Notes: generated from the letters alone by a model not told the origin. A stretch of 64,000 bases of DNA from Haloplanus sp. CK5-1 (GCF_037201915.1 NZ_CP147505.1:2232001-2296000), one strand, 5' to 3'; counted from the first letter of the stretch, positions 17,021 to 27,283 are shown. Translations and numbers: made by a program.

Positions 17021-17740
17021 ATGACCGACACCGACGGGGCGTGGGCGAGTCTCTTTTCGGGCGGCAAGGACTCCTCGTGGGCGCTGTACCGCGCCCTCGA
17101 GGACGGGTTGGACGTGACGCGGTTGGTGACTGTCCACCCCGAGGGCGACTCCTACATGTACCACGTGCCGGCGACCGAGTTGGCGGCGCTGGCCGCCGAG
17201 AGCATCGGGATCGACCTTCTGGAGGTCGACCCCGGGGACTTGGGCGCGGCGGCCGCGACCGATGCGAGCGCACAGGGCGACGCCGAACTCGAACCGCTGG
17301 AGGCCGCCATCGCCGACCTCGCTGCGGAGACGGACCTCGTGGGCGTCACCGCCGGGGCCGTCGAGAGCGAGTTCCAGACGAGTCGCATCGAGGCGATGTG
17401 TGATCGGTTGGGGATCGACCTGTTCGCGCCGCTGTGGCAGCGCGATCCGGAAGCACTCGCGGCGGAGATGCTCGACGCGGGCTTCGAGATTCGGATCGTC
17501 CAAGTCGCCGCCGCCGGCCTCGACGAGTCGTGGCTCGGTCGCCGCCTCGACGCCAACGCCCTCGACGATCTGCTGACGTTACGGGAGGAGTACGGCGTCC
17601 ACCCGCTCGGCGAGGGCGGCGAGTTCGAGACGCTCGTCACCGACGCGCCCCACATGACCCGACCGCTGGAACTGGAGTGGGAGCCTGTGTGGGAGGGGCC
17701 CCGTGGCCACTGTCGGATCACGGACGCCCGGCTGGGGTGA
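17021..17740 (+). CDS. Diphthine--ammonia ligase-like ATP pyrophosphatase (Dph6 type)
   Basis: 239 residues. The N-terminal ATP-binding motif is ASLFSGGKDSSWALYRAL (9-26), then VTVHPEGDSYMYHVP, VGVTAGAVESEFQTSRIEAM, and GEGGEFETLVTDAPHM near the end. These are the family marks of the ATP_bind_4 domain that amidates diphthine on elongation factor 2 in archaea and eukaryotes. A second PP-loop protein lies directly upstream on the same strand with a 49-bp gap, so they may be co-transcribed. Confidence 0.88.
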   Translation: MTDTDGAWASLFSGGKDSSWALYRALEDGLDVTRLVTVHPEGDSYMYHVPATELAALAAESIGIDLLEVDPGDLGAAAATDASAQGDAELEPLEAAIADLAAETDLVGVTAGAVESEFQTSRIEAMCDRLGIDLFAPLWQRDPEALAAEMLDAGFEIRIVQVAAAGLDESWLGRRLDANALDDLLTLREEYGVHPLGEGGEFETLVTDAPHMTRPLELEWEPVWEGPRGHCRITDARLG

Positions 17741-17917
17741 GTGGCGTCCCGAAATCGGCGCCGTAGTGATAGATGCAGACGACGTGCTCGAACACGTAGC
17801 ACACGTTCGGTCCGGACCGGATCTCGTGCTGTCGGATTCGATTCACGGGGAATCGACGGTAGCCCGGAGAGTTCCTCGGATGGGTCCGAAGGACTGACGG
17901 CGACGACGGCGTCAAAA

Positions 17918-17928
17918 GTATAAATATA
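17918..17928 (+). promoter_or_regulatory. TATA-rich promoter region of the Tat-exported protein gene
   Basis: AAAGTATAAATATATTAATATAATGG (begins 17915) is the most AT-rich stretch in this part of the window and holds a full TATAAATA element. It lies about 75-80 bp above the ATG at 18001 and predicts a start near 17945, thus a leader of roughly 50 nt that includes a second TTTATG patch (17945-17951). Confidence 0.5.
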
Positions 17929-18000
17929 TTAATATAATGGAAAAATTTATGTTATTTGAATTCCATTTTCGAACCCCCCAGCGGGGAGGGGAACGGACAG

Positions 18001-18417
18001 ATGACAACCGGCGAGACGACGCACCGACGTCGAACAGTGCTGAAAACGATCGGCGGAACCTCCGTCACGCTCGGCGTGGGAACCGGTGTTGCCGTCGCCA
18101 AAAAAAAGGGTAAGGGCAGAAAAGGCGGTGCTGGCTTTACCTTCACCGAGCCGACGGTCGATACGTTCACCATCACGGACGAGAGCGCCAGCAGCGATGA
18201 AACCTTCCAACGTGGATGTGGGAAGGGCGGTAAACTACAGTCGTACAGCTTCTTCCACGTCGTCGATAGTTTCGATGGAGACGGTGAGACCGACCGGCTC
18301 TATCCACATCCCAGCGACAAGCGCTTCGGCGAGGGGCAATTCGAGATAAACGACGTCTGCGAAACCGAGACTGGACGCGACAGACCCGCCTACTGGGTCA
18401 ACTTCGCCCCCTACTGA
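18001..18417 (+). CDS. Tat-exported small protein of unknown function
   Basis: 138 residues. A twin-arginine signal is clear: THRRRTVLKTIGGTSVTLGV followed by a hydrophobic stretch and an Ala-Val-Ala cleavage region near residue 34. The mature N-terminus is unusually basic (KKKGKGRKGG), then a beta-type domain with FTFTEPTVDTFTITDES, two cysteines (C61 and C111 approximately) that could form a disulfide, and the end YWVNFAPY. No known domain recognised. Confidence 0.65.
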   Translation: MTTGETTHRRRTVLKTIGGTSVTLGVGTGVAVAKKKGKGRKGGAGFTFTEPTVDTFTITDESASSDETFQRGCGKGGKLQSYSFFHVVDSFDGDGETDRLYPHPSDKRFGEGQFEINDVCETETGRDRPAYWVNFAPY

Positions 18418-18613
18418 TCGGGAGTCGCCGCTGACCTGCGACCGATTTTTTCGGCATGTGTCGATGCGATCGGAACCAATCGTCACTACTGCACTCGCTC
18501 CGCACAGCGTCCCCGTTACTCGTGAAGGCTGCACCGAAGCCAGCCGCGGTCCTGGGTGACAAACGCCGGTCGCACCCGGGGTCCGGCAGGTCGGCGGTCG
18601 ACCCCCTCGAGCA

Positions 18614-19582
18614 CTACGTCCCGTTCGTCATCGTCGAGTGTGCGCCGATGAGTGCGTCGGCGAGGTCGAGGTTCTCGATCCGTGTATCCTCGTCGATGAT
18701 CGACCCGCGGACGTCGGCGTCCCGGATGGTCGCGTTGGGGAAGACGACGGTACGTTCGAGCGTCGAGTCGACGATCTCCGCGCCGGCCATCACGTGGACG
18801 TTCCCCCGGAGCGTCGAGTTCTCGACGGTCGCGGTGTCGTCGATCCGGTCGTCGCCGTCGAGGTGCCAGGCGACTGCGTCGAGGTAACTCTCGGGGGTGC
18901 CGATGTCGAACCACGCCCCGTCGAACGTGAAGGCGTGGACCGGCCGCCGGGACTGCATCCACTGGATGAACCACCCCGGCTCGTCGGGATTCTCGCCGGC
19001 CGAGAGGTACTCTTCGAACAGCGGGAGCGTCTCCGCGGGGAACGCGTAGCAGGCGACGGAGACGAGCGTGCTCTTGGGGTCGTCGGGTTTCTCCTGGAAG
19101 TCGACGACTCGGTCGCCGTCGAGTTCGACCAGGCCGTAGGACCGTGCCCGCTCTTTCGACCCCACGTCGTAGGCGGCGAGGGACGGTGTCCCCTTCCGCT
19201 CGAAGAAGTCGACGAACTCCGCGACGTCGAAACTGATGAGATTGTCACCGGCGACGACGACGAGGTCCTCCTCGACGCCCTCGCGGTCGATGAGTTGTGC
19301 GAGTGCGCCGACGACGCCGAACTTCTCGTCTTCGGCGGTCGTCTCCTCGACGGAGAGGGTCGGTTTCTCGAACCCGCTGTCGGCGATGTAGGCCTCGAAC
19401 TCGTCGGCGAAGCGCTCGTTGGTGCTGACGTACACCTCGGAGATCCGGTCGTCGGCCTCGAGGTCCTCGAAGACGGTGTCGATGACCGTCGAGTCGCCGA
19501 CAGGGAGGAACATCTTCGGCCGGTGTTTGGTGACCGGCCAGAGTCGCGTCGCGTACCCTCCCGCCAAGACGATAGCCTTCAT
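18614..19582 (-). CDS. Sugar nucleotidyltransferase (glucose-1-phosphate thymidylyl/uridylyltransferase type)
   Basis: 322 residues. The N-terminal nucleotidyltransferase motif is KAIVLAGGYATRLWPVTKHRPKMFLPVG (2-29), with VVVAGDNLISFDVAEF (metal-binding Asp), VVDFQEKPDDPKS, and FDGAWFDIGTPESYLDA. The last 80 residues form a left-handed beta-helix repeat (TLRGNVHVMAGAEIVDSTLE and so on), typical of two-domain enzymes. It makes an NDP-sugar for cell-surface polysaccharide or glycoprotein. No other sugar genes are adjacent, so the sugar is not known. Confidence 0.87.
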   Translation of the reverse strand: MKAIVLAGGYATRLWPVTKHRPKMFLPVGDSTVIDTVFEDLEADDRISEVYVSTNERFADEFEAYIADSGFEKPTLSVEETTAEDEKFGVVGALAQLIDREGVEEDLVVVAGDNLISFDVAEFVDFFERKGTPSLAAYDVGSKERARSYGLVELDGDRVVDFQEKPDDPKSTLVSVACYAFPAETLPLFEEYLSAGENPDEPGWFIQWMQSRRPVHAFTFDGAWFDIGTPESYLDAVAWHLDGDDRIDDTATVENSTLRGNVHVMAGAEIVDSTLERTVVFPNATIRDADVRGSIIDEDTRIENLDLADALIGAHSTMTNGT

Positions 19583-19686
19583 ACTCCACCGGACCGACTA
19601 CAGCGTCAAGTTCTTTTTGTATCCCGCCGCGTCCCACACTGGTATCGGGGGGAAGGGATTTGATCCCACCCTCACAACGGGGGCGC

Positions 19687-19968
19687 ATGGAGTCGACGAC
19701 TCGGGAACGGATCGCGGACCTACTCCGGTCGGAGGCGGCGACGCCGAGTGCCCTCTCGACGCGGGTCGGAACGGCCCGGTCGGCCGTCTACGATCACCTC
19801 CGACACGTCGCACGGTCGCTCGACGGGAGCGACGAGGAACTGCTCGTCTCGCCGCCGACCTGTCGGGAGTGTGGCTTCGACGGCTTCGACGACCCGATCA
19901 ACGACCCCTCGACCTGTCCGGAGTGCCGGAGCGAGAGCGTCGCGGAACCCGCCTTCCGGATCGACTAG
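19687..19968 (+). CDS. Winged-helix and zinc-ribbon protein, likely transcription regulator
   Basis: 93 residues. Residues about 1-45 form a helix-turn-helix ([20 protein letters not shown] then [15 protein letters not shown]). The C-terminal half has CRECGFDGF and CPECRSESV, a four-cysteine zinc ribbon. This combination is a known archaeal regulator layout. The gene is divergent from the nucleotidyltransferase and its TAG stop lies in a CTAG shared with the stop of the oppositely oriented ABC gene. Confidence 0.78.
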   Translation: MESTTRERIADLLRSEAATPSALSTRVGTARSAVYDHLRHVARSLDGSDEELLVSPPTCRECGFDGFDDPINDPSTCPECRSESVAEPAFRID

Positions 19969-21509
19969 TCGTTCAGGTGGCAGGCGCTCTCCCGGAGCGG
20001 TCCGAAGGTTCCGTACAGCTCGTCGGCGGCGGCGTCGGCCCGCCCAGTCAGGAGGGCGTCGACTGCGGCCCCGACCGATCGCTCGGCGGCCGAATCCGAG
20101 AGCGGTTCGGGCAGTCGGAAGGCCGCCCGGACGGCGAGACGGTCGAGGTCACCCTCGCGGTCGGTCTCGTCGGCACACCGCTCGCGGAGGTGGTCGAGTA
20201 CCGTCTGCTCCGGGGCGTCGGCGAGCGTCGCGACCCACGTTCGCAGTTCGGTGACCGCCTCCCACTCGTCCGACCCGAGGTCGGTGTCGGTCGGGACCAG
20301 CCCCGGACGTTCGCGCCGGCACACCGTCGGGAAGGCGTCGGCCAGACGCTCGGCCGCCCCGTCGGTGTCGCCGTCGAAGACCCGGTCGAGCGCCGTCGAC
20401 AGCGCCGACTCGGCCGCCGGGTCGGCCAACTCCGCCGGTACACCGAACTCCTCGCGGATCGCCGCCCTGACTGCGTCGGGGTCGGCCGTCTCGGAGTCGT
20501 CGTCCGCCGCGGCGTACCGCCGGGCTGCGTCGAGGTCGAGGCCCTCGTCGGCGACGCGCAGGCGGAGGTTCAACACCGCCCGCCACGTCCCCTCGTCGAT
20601 GTCGTAGTCCTCGTCGAGGATCACCTCCGGACAGCGGGTGTGGAACCGACAGCCCGGCGGCGGGTCGGACGGACTCGGCACGTCCCCCGTGAGGCGTGTT
20701 CCCTGCCCCCGACGGCGTGGGTCGGCGATCGGTGTCGAGCCGAGTAGCGCGCGGGTGTAGGGGTGCTGGGGATCCTCGAACAGCCGTTCGACCGGTGCCG
20801 TCTCGACGATTTCGCCCAGGTACATCACCGCCACACGGTCGCACACCTCACGGACGACCCCCAGGTCGTGGCTGATGACGACGATGGCGAGACCGAACGC
20901 CGACTGGAGGCGGTCGATCAGGTCGAGGATGTCGGCCTGGACGCTCACGTCGAGGGCGCTGACGGGTTCGTCGGCGACGATCAGGTCGGGGTTGATGACG
21001 AGCGCCCGGGCCAGCGCGACCCGCTGTTTCTGGCCGCCGGAGAACTCGTGGGGGTAGCGGTCCATGTCGTCGGCGTCGAGGCCGACACGCTCGAGTAGGT
21101 CGCCCACGATCCGTCGGCGTCGCTCCCCGTCGCGCATCCCGTGGACGCGTAGCGGTTCGGCCACCGACTCGCCGATGCTCATCCGGGGGTCGAAACTCGA
21201 CGTGGGGTCCTGAAACACCATCTGGGCACGGCGGCGGAACCGCTTCAGTGCCGTGTCGTCGTACGCGGTCACGTCCTCGCCGTCGAAGACGATCCGACCG
21301 TCGGTCGGCTCTTCGAGTCGGAGCGTTGTCGTCGCGGCGGTCGATTTGCCACAGCCGGATTCGCCGACGAGCCCCAGCGTCTCCCCGCGGTCGACGGTGA
21401 AACTGACGCCGTCGACGGCGCGGACCCGCCCCACCTCGTTCCGGAGGACGCCCTCCGTGACCGGGTAGTGCTTGGTCAGTCCCTCCACCTCGAGCAACGG
21501 TCGACTCAT
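19965..21509 (-). CDS. Oligopeptide-type ABC transporter ATP-binding protein (OppF/DppF type) with split C-terminal domain
   Basis: 514 residues, against about 330 usual for the family. Walker A is GESGCGKST (49-57), signature [15 protein letters not shown], Walker [17 protein letters not shown]. After [11 protein letters not shown], which begins the oligopeptide C-terminal domain, comes a roughly 190-residue acidic, mostly helical insertion; the closing cysteine of the domain appears only at the very end (ESACHL). The insertion has no recognised fold and separates cysteines that normally lie close together. Start overlaps the dppD-like stop as ATGA. Confidence 0.9.
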   Translation of the reverse strand: MSRPLLEVEGLTKHYPVTEGVLRNEVGRVRAVDGVSFTVDRGETLGLVGESGCGKSTAATTTLRLEEPTDGRIVFDGEDVTAYDDTALKRFRRRAQMVFQDPTSSFDPRMSIGESVAEPLRVHGMRDGERRRRIVGDLLERVGLDADDMDRYPHEFSGGQKQRVALARALVINPDLIVADEPVSALDVSVQADILDLIDRLQSAFGLAIVVISHDLGVVREVCDRVAVMYLGEIVETAPVERLFEDPQHPYTRALLGSTPIADPRRRGQGTRLTGDVPSPSDPPPGCRFHTRCPEVILDEDYDIDEGTWRAVLNLRLRVADEGLDLDAARRYAAADDDSETADPDAVRAAIREEFGVPAELADPAAESALSTALDRVFDGDTDGAAERLADAFPTVCRRERPGLVPTDTDLGSDEWEAVTELRTWVATLADAPEQTVLDHLRERCADETDREGDLDRLAVRAAFRLPEPLSDSAAERSVGAAVDALLTGRADAAADELYGTFGPLRESACHLND

Positions 21510-22585
21510 CGGTCCGACCCCGCGTCGGTTGCGTGGCCACCGTCGGCAGCGGTGTCGTCCGCGGGCACCGAACCGCCATCTCCCTCCCGGACGACCGACG
21601 GGTCGCCGCCGGGTTCGTAGTGGACACACGAGACGACGTGGTCCGGGTCGCCGTCGACCGGCGTCGCCGGCGGCTGGTCGCCCTCCCGGCAGGCGTCGAT
21701 AGCGTGGGGACACCGGGGGTGGAACCGACAGCCGTCCGGCGGATCGGTCGGCGAGGGGAGTTGGCCGCCGATCGAACCGGTTCCCTCACCCCGTCCCGGG
21801 AGGCAGTCGAGCAGCGCGCGGGTGTAGGGGTGGGAGGGGCGCTCGAACACGTCGAAGACGTCGCCACGCTCCATCACCTTCCCCGCGTACATCACGACCA
21901 CGCGGTCGGCCACCTCGGCGACGACCCCGAGGTCGTGGGTGATCAGCAGGATGCTCATGTCGAACTCAGTCTGGAGGTCGTCGAGGAGGGTGAGGATCTG
22001 GTTCTGGATCGTCACGTCGAGGGCCGTCGTCGGCTCGTCGGCGATCAACAGGTCGGGGTCGGTCGCGAGCGACATGGCCAGCGCTATCCGCTGTTTCATC
22101 CCGCCCGAGAACTCGTGTGGGTAGTCGTCGAACCGGCGGGTCGCCTCGGGAATCCCCACGCGATCCAGCAGGTCGACCGCCCGGCTGCGGGCACTCTCCT
22201 GGTCCACGTCCTCGTGGAGTTGGATCGCCTCGACGATCTGCCAACCGACGGTGTAGACGGGGTTGAGCGCGCCCTGTGGGTTCTGGAATACGTGGGCGAT
22301 GCGCCCGCCTCGGAGGTCCCGGAGCGCGTCGTCGGAGAGTGTCGTGAGGTCGTCCTCGTCGAAGACGACCTCGCCGTCGGCTATCTCGCCCGGCGGCGAC
22401 CGGATCAGCCGGGTGATCGATTCGCCGGTGACGGTCTTGCCACTGCCCGACTCGCCGACGATACAGACGGTCTCGCCCCGATCGACGTCGAAACTGACGC
22501 CGTCGACGGCGCGGACGAGTCCCTCGTTGGTGTGGAAGACGGTTCGCAGGTCGCGGATCGAGAGGAGTGGATCGGCGTCGGACAT
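21506..22585 (-). CDS. Oligopeptide-type ABC transporter ATP-binding protein (OppD/DppD type)
   Basis: 359 residues. Walker [12 protein letters not shown], signature [16 protein letters not shown] and Walker [17 protein letters not shown] are intact. The oligopeptide domain [20 protein letters not shown] follows normally, with the closing cysteine in [11 protein letters not shown]; a Gly/Asp-rich acidic tail of about 35 residues ends the protein. It energises uptake together with the following ATPase. The stop of the upstream permease shares bases with its ATG. Confidence 0.93.
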   Translation of the reverse strand: MSDADPLLSIRDLRTVFHTNEGLVRAVDGVSFDVDRGETVCIVGESGSGKTVTGESITRLIRSPPGEIADGEVVFDEDDLTTLSDDALRDLRGGRIAHVFQNPQGALNPVYTVGWQIVEAIQLHEDVDQESARSRAVDLLDRVGIPEATRRFDDYPHEFSGGMKQRIALAMSLATDPDLLIADEPTTALDVTIQNQILTLLDDLQTEFDMSILLITHDLGVVAEVADRVVVMYAGKVMERGDVFDVFERPSHPYTRALLDCLPGRGEGTGSIGGQLPSPTDPPDGCRFHPRCPHAIDACREGDQPPATPVDGDPDHVVSCVHYEPGGDPSVVREGDGGSVPADDTAADGGHATDAGSDR

Positions 22586-23751
22586 TATGTCTCCTGTCGC
22601 GGGTCGAGCGCGTCGCGAAGCGCGTCGCCCATGAAGTTGAACGCGAGGATGGTCGTGAAGAGGAAGACGCCGGGGAAGGTGGACACCCACCACGCCGTCG
22701 AGAGGTCGCTGCGTCCGTTGGCGATCACCTGGCCCCACGAGGGGACGGTCGGATCGCCCAGCGAGAGGAAGGAGAGAGAGGCCTCGAAGAGGATGAAGCC
22801 GGGGATGAGCAGCGTCGCCGCCGTGATGACGCTGTTCGAGACGTTGGGGACGAGGTGACGACGGATCACGTAGAGGGTCCCGGCCCCGGTGCCGCGGGCG
22901 GCGGTCACGTACGCCTCCTCGGCACGCTGGAGCGCCTCGGAGCGGACTAGCCGTGCGATCGACCCCCATCCCGTCAACCCGAAGATGACGATGAACATGA
23001 ACAGGCTCCCGCCGAAGAGGTAGGTGAGCAGGAGATAGAGGAAGAAGGCGGGGAAGACGAGTTGGACGTCGACGTAGCGCATCAGCAGTTCGTCGACGAG
23101 GCCGCCGCCGTAGGCCGCGACGGTGCCGACGGCCGTCCCGATGGTCACCACGAGTAGCGTCGAGATCAGGCCGACCTTCATGCTGACCTGCATCCCGTAG
23201 ACGATCAGGACGAGGATGTCCTTGCCGTCGCCGGTGGTGCCGAGCGGGTGTGCCATCGTCCCCTGGCACCGGCCGTCGGCCACCTCGCCGAGACAGTTCA
23301 CCGGGACGGAGGAGTCGACGGAGAGGTAGGCTGGGGGCTGGTAGGCCTGATCGAGAGCGAGCGTCGGCTGATCCAGCAGGATCGGACCGACGGTCCCGAC
23401 CAGGAACACGACGACGAGGTACACCAGACTCAGGACGGCCATCCGGTTCTTGCGGAACTCCCGCCAGTAGTAGGCGGTCAGCCGGCGGTTGCCGTAGAGC
23501 GGCACGACGACGTAAAACAGAAGCGCGAGCAGCGTCGTCACGAACAGCCAGTCGAGTTGCGTGACGTTCCACTCGACCGGGACCGTGACCGTCGGTTGGT
23601 CCGCGGGCACGACGACGAAGTCGTAACAGAACGCGGCGACGAGGGCGAGAACGGCGAGCAACGCCCCCCGGTCGCGCCGGGAGAGCGTCGACAGCCGCCC
23701 GCCCGTCTCCGTCCAGTCGACCGACTCGAAGGTGTCGGGTTCCCCGCCCAT
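22585..23751 (-). CDS. Oligopeptide-type ABC transporter permease (OppC/DppC type)
   Basis: 388 residues, longer than usual because of an N-terminal region with two extra hydrophobic helices (residues about 25-48 and 67-90) before the OppC N-terminal segment YWREFRKNRMAVLSLVYL. The permease signature region is EAYVTAARGTGAGTLYVIRR, the cytoplasmic loop that docks to the ATPase. The end SFLSLGDPTVPSWGQ is typical. It is the second permease of the importer, one-base coupled to its partner. Confidence 0.92.
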   Translation of the reverse strand: MGGEPDTFESVDWTETGGRLSTLSRRDRGALLAVLALVAAFCYDFVVVPADQPTVTVPVEWNVTQLDWLFVTTLLALLFYVVVPLYGNRRLTAYYWREFRKNRMAVLSLVYLVVVFLVGTVGPILLDQPTLALDQAYQPPAYLSVDSSVPVNCLGEVADGRCQGTMAHPLGTTGDGKDILVLIVYGMQVSMKVGLISTLLVVTIGTAVGTVAAYGGGLVDELLMRYVDVQLVFPAFFLYLLLTYLFGGSLFMFIVIFGLTGWGSIARLVRSEALQRAEEAYVTAARGTGAGTLYVIRRHLVPNVSNSVITAATLLIPGFILFEASLSFLSLGDPTVPSWGQVIANGRSDLSTAWWVSTFPGVFLFTTILAFNFMGDALRDALDPRQET

Positions 23752-24719
23752 CAGCGATCACCGTAGTCGATCCGTGGGTCGAGCACCGTGTACGCCACGT
23801 CCTGGATCAGGTTGCCGACGACCGAGACGAACGTGAAGATGAGCGTCGTCCCGAGCACCAGCGACGTGTCCTGTGCGATGATGGCGTTGTACGACAACTG
23901 TCCCAGTCCGGGGATACCGAACACCACCTCGACGAGATAGGACGCGGCGAGGAAGATTCCGAGGATATCGCCGACGAGGATGGTCATCAGCGGTACTGCG
24001 GCCGGGCGCAGGATGTGTCGGGTGAGGATGCGGTAGCCGTCCGCCCCCTTCGCTCGGGCCGTCTTGACGAACTCGGCTTCGACGTACTCCAACGCCTCGG
24101 CCCGGGAGTAGCGCATGATGCCCGCGATGGTCCCGGTCACCAACACGACGACGGGGAGGACGAGTTGGCGAACCATCCCGAGGCTGAAGATGGGGACGTC
24201 GGAGTCGAACACCACGGGGAACCAGCCGAGTTGGACCCCGAACACGAGGAGGAGAATGATGGCAAACCAGAAGTTCGGGATGGCGTAGCCGAAGAAGGCG
24301 AAAAAGGTCGCGGCGTAGTCGGTCTTGGTGTACTGGTGGGTCGCCGAGTAGAGACCGATCGACAGCCCGAGTAGGATCGACAGGACCGTCGTGGGGACGG
24401 AGTAGACGGCGGTGTAGGGGAGCGCACTGGCGATTGCCTCGATCACCGGCTGTGAGCGGCTCTCGGACCACCCCCAGTTCAGGGTCGCCATGTTGATCAT
24501 ATACTCGCGGTAGCGGTCCCACAGCGACCGGTCGAGGCCGCGACGGGCCTCGAAGGCCTCCTCGGCCGCCTCGGCGGACCCCCCGCTTGCGGCCGCCTGG
24601 AACTGCAGTTGCTCGGCGGCGGGGTTCGGCGTGATGGCGAGCAGTCCCCACGTGATCGAGAGGATGAGAAACGTCGCCACGACCGCCCACGCCAGCCGCC
24701 GAACCACGTACCAGCGCAT
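23751..24719 (-). CDS. Oligopeptide-type ABC transporter permease (OppB/DppB type)
   Basis: 322 residues from the ATG at 24719 (MRWYVVRRLAWAVVATFLIL); a GTG two codons upstream (24725) is an equal alternative. Helix at the N-terminus, then a periplasmic-type loop and five helices with the docking loop EFVKTARAKGADGYRILTRH. It ends in DVAYTVLDPRIDYGDR, the family C-terminus. The gene follows the binding-protein gene by about 30 bp and overlaps the second permease. Confidence 0.92.
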   Translation of the reverse strand: MRWYVVRRLAWAVVATFLILSITWGLLAITPNPAAEQLQFQAAASGGSAEAAEEAFEARRGLDRSLWDRYREYMINMATLNWGWSESRSQPVIEAIASALPYTAVYSVPTTVLSILLGLSIGLYSATHQYTKTDYAATFFAFFGYAIPNFWFAIILLLVFGVQLGWFPVVFDSDVPIFSLGMVRQLVLPVVVLVTGTIAGIMRYSRAEALEYVEAEFVKTARAKGADGYRILTRHILRPAAVPLMTILVGDILGIFLAASYLVEVVFGIPGLGQLSYNAIIAQDTSLVLGTTLIFTFVSVVGNLIQDVAYTVLDPRIDYGDR

Positions 24720-24750
24720 GCTCACCGGTCGGATCGACCCCCAGCCGCGC

Positions 24751-26598
24751 TCACTCGAAGTACCATGTCTGGGAGTCCCATCCGGTGTTGAACTCTTCGC
24801 CGTAGCCCCGCACGTCGTCGGCGTAGCCCGTCACGCTCGACGGCATCGTGAGGAAGCCGAAGGGTTGTTCCTCGCTGATGAGGCCGAACGCCTCGCCGAA
24901 CAGTTCGCGGCGCCGTTCCTCGTCGGTCGTCGCCGTCGCCTCCTCGTACAGTGCCCCGATGTCCTCGTCGGGGTAGTAGCCGTAGAAGTTGATGCCACCA
25001 CGCCGCTCGAAGAAGCCCTTGCTCGACGCGGGCGTGAAGGGGTAGGTGTTGAACTGGAGGTTGATCGACATGTCCCACGACTCGGCGCTCGTGGCCACGT
25101 CGCGCGGCCCGCCGTTGAACGTGCCGGCGGTCCACTCCGGATCGGACCCCTCCGGAGCGGAGGTCTGGACGTAGTTACTCTGGAACGTCGACGCCGAGAT
25201 TGCCTCGGGTTTGACGGCGATGCCGGCGTTCTCCTCGAACTCCTGGGCGACGAACTCGGCGACGGTCCCTTCTGTCGGCTGGCCGGAGTCGTAGTAGATG
25301 GAGAGGGTCACTTGCTCCCCGTCGCCGTCGACGAGACGGTCGCCGTCGTAGGCGTACTCCGTGTCCGACAGCGCCGATTCGAGTCGGGAGCGGGTGGTCT
25401 CCGGGCCGTACCGGTCCCCGACGCCGAACGCCTCGACCTCGCTGTCGTCGTACCACTCCGACCACTCGGGCTGCATGGTCTGGGCGACGTCCGCGTACCC
25501 GCGGTAGATGTTGCTCGCCACCGTCTCCTTGTCGACGGCGAACCCGAGCGCCCGCCGCACCGCCTTCGAGCGGAACGGCTCCCAGCCGTTCGCCCGCATG
25601 TTGTAGACGATCAGGCGGAGGTACGGCTGGGATGTGACGTTGACTTCGACGTTCGGCAGGTTCTCGAACCGCTGGGCTTTGTCCGGCGGGATGCCTGCCG
25701 AGTCCACCTCGCCGGACTCCAGTGCGCCGAGGCGGGTGCTCTCCTCGCTGATGACGTTCACGACCTGTTCGTCGAAGTACGGCGCTTCGCCGAACCGGTC
25801 GGGAATCCCGTCGACGTCCTGCAAGTAGTAGTCCTCGTTGCGTGTGACAGTGTACCGTGAGGACTGCTCCCACGACTCGTAGGTGTACGGCCCGAGGTTG
25901 CCGGTGTAGGCCAGCGAGTTGAGTTCCTCGTCCTGTTCGAGGCCTTCGGTGTCCTTGTTCGGGACGTACTTCTCGAGGATCCCTTTGGGGATACACTGCT
26001 GTCGCCAGAGCACCGGCTTGAACGGGAAGGAGGGATCCGTCTCGAACAGACGGATCTCGAAGGTGCGGGTGCCCGTCCGCTCGACCGGGATCGGTTCGCG
26101 CTGCCCCGAGTCGGGGTTCACCCGGAACCAGTCGCCCGCGTTGGGGTAACCACTCCAGTTGGGCTGGGCCTGAAACACGTTCTCGATCATGTACACCCAG
26201 TCCTCGGCGGTCATCTCGCCGTATCCGGCCCCCCACTCCAGGTTCTCTCGGAGTCGAATCTCGTAGACTCGCCCGTCGTCGGTTTCGTAGTCGGCCCACA
26301 GGGGGAAGATCTCCCGGTCGGGCGTGATCGCCCACGTCCCGTCGAGCGTGGCGGTGATGTACGACCCGGACGTGGAGTCGGCGATGGTCAGCCAGTTGAG
26401 CGACTGCGCGTCGACGCTGGACGCCGAGACGTACTGTCCCTGGACGCTCGGTTCCCCGTCGCCGTTGCCACCACCCCCGTCGCCCGAACACCCCGCGAGT
26501 CCGGCGACCCCCGCCGTCCCGAGGAGTTTCAACAGATCACGACGCCCCGGGCGACCCGTCGTGTCCGACACGCCGCGGCGGTCGTTACCAGACGGCAT
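24751..26598 (-). CDS. ABC transporter solute-binding lipoprotein (family 5, oligopeptide type)
   Basis: 615 residues. Export signal with twin arginine GRRDLLKLLGTAGVAGLAGC, where the cysteine is the lipobox residue, so the mature protein is Tat-exported and lipid-anchored. A Gly/Asp linker follows, then the SBP_bac_5 fold: YEIRLRENLEWGAGYGEMTAEDW, RAVRRALGFAVDKETVAS-like stretch, and DIGALYEEATATTDEERR. Ligand is not identifiable; family members bind peptides, nickel or sugars. First gene of the transporter operon. Confidence 0.92.
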   Translation of the reverse strand: MPSGNDRRGVSDTTGRPGRRDLLKLLGTAGVAGLAGCSGDGGGGNGDGEPSVQGQYVSASSVDAQSLNWLTIADSTSGSYITATLDGTWAITPDREIFPLWADYETDDGRVYEIRLRENLEWGAGYGEMTAEDWVYMIENVFQAQPNWSGYPNAGDWFRVNPDSGQREPIPVERTGTRTFEIRLFETDPSFPFKPVLWRQQCIPKGILEKYVPNKDTEGLEQDEELNSLAYTGNLGPYTYESWEQSSRYTVTRNEDYYLQDVDGIPDRFGEAPYFDEQVVNVISEESTRLGALESGEVDSAGIPPDKAQRFENLPNVEVNVTSQPYLRLIVYNMRANGWEPFRSKAVRRALGFAVDKETVASNIYRGYADVAQTMQPEWSEWYDDSEVEAFGVGDRYGPETTRSRLESALSDTEYAYDGDRLVDGDGEQVTLSIYYDSGQPTEGTVAEFVAQEFEENAGIAVKPEAISASTFQSNYVQTSAPEGSDPEWTAGTFNGGPRDVATSAESWDMSINLQFNTYPFTPASSKGFFERRGGINFYGYYPDEDIGALYEEATATTDEERRRELFGEAFGLISEEQPFGFLTMPSSVTGYADDVRGYGEEFNTGWDSQTWYFE

Positions 26599-26676
26599 AC
26601 TCGTTCAAAACGGCGGGGTCAACTAATACCCATCGGTCGGTGTGACGAACCGACCGACGCCGCCGCAGTCCGGCGA

Positions 26677-27243
26677 CTACCCGTCGCCCTGCGGGTCGGT
26701 GATGACGACCTCGCCGTCCTCGACAGTGACGTTGATGAGCGTCTTGACGCTGTAGCCGGCGTCGTCGAGTTCGTTCGGCCCCGCCTTCTTGATGACGGCG
26801 ACGACGTCGACCACGTCGGCACCGATGTGTTCCAGCGAGTCGAGGATCGCTTTCATCGTCCCGCCGGTCGACAGTACGTCGTCGAGGACGAGGACCTTGT
26901 CGCCGGCCTCCACGTCGTTGATGTACATCTCGCTCTCGGAGTACCCGGTTTGGGCCGACAGCGACACCTCGCCGTCGAGACCGTACTGGCGTTTCCGGAT
27001 CACGACCAGCGGCACGTCGGTCATCAGCGAGACGGCGGTGGAGATGTGGATCCCCATCGCCGCCGGGGTGACTATCTTGTCCACGTCCTCCAGATCCGCC
27101 TTGCGGATAATCTTGATGACGATTTCGCGAAGGAGTTCTGGACGGAGCATCGGCACCCCGTCGCTGACGGGGTGGACGAAGTACTCGTACTCCCCTTTCT
27201 CGATGATCGGCGCGTCGAGAAGCGACTGCCGCAACTGATCCAT
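26677..27243 (-). CDS. Purine (hypoxanthine/guanine or adenine) phosphoribosyltransferase-like protein
   Basis: 188 residues. The PRPP-binding motif [18 protein letters not shown] is intact, preceded by the family stretch [21 protein letters not shown] and by [20 protein letters not shown]. In haloarchaea this family is called HGPRTase; adenine specificity is also possible because the fold resembles Apt. It salvages purines and complements the synthesis genes of this window. TATA-like CTTTTATTC (near 27266-27272) lies about 25 bp above the ATG. Confidence 0.85.
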   Translation of the reverse strand: MDQLRQSLLDAPIIEKGEYEYFVHPVSDGVPMLRPELLREIVIKIIRKADLEDVDKIVTPAAMGIHISTAVSLMTDVPLVVIRKRQYGLDGEVSLSAQTGYSESEMYINDVEAGDKVLVLDDVLSTGGTMKAILDSLEHIGADVVDVVAVIKKAGPNELDDAGYSVKTLINVTVEDGEVVITDPQGDG

Positions 27244-27283
27244 GCTGACCGTACCGAGCGTCGAGAATAAAAGCTGGCGGTTC

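Noticed and set aside
17718-17915. Minus-strand frame with GPNVCYVFEHVVCIYHYGAD
   Set aside because: Looks partly protein-like but has no likely start and overlaps the end of the Dph6-like gene; could be a gene remnant, not supportable.
18480-18613. Minus-strand peptide ending DRGWLRCSLHE after the nucleotidyltransferase
   Set aside because: It lies in a different frame from the real gene and lacks a start or family; treated as spacer.
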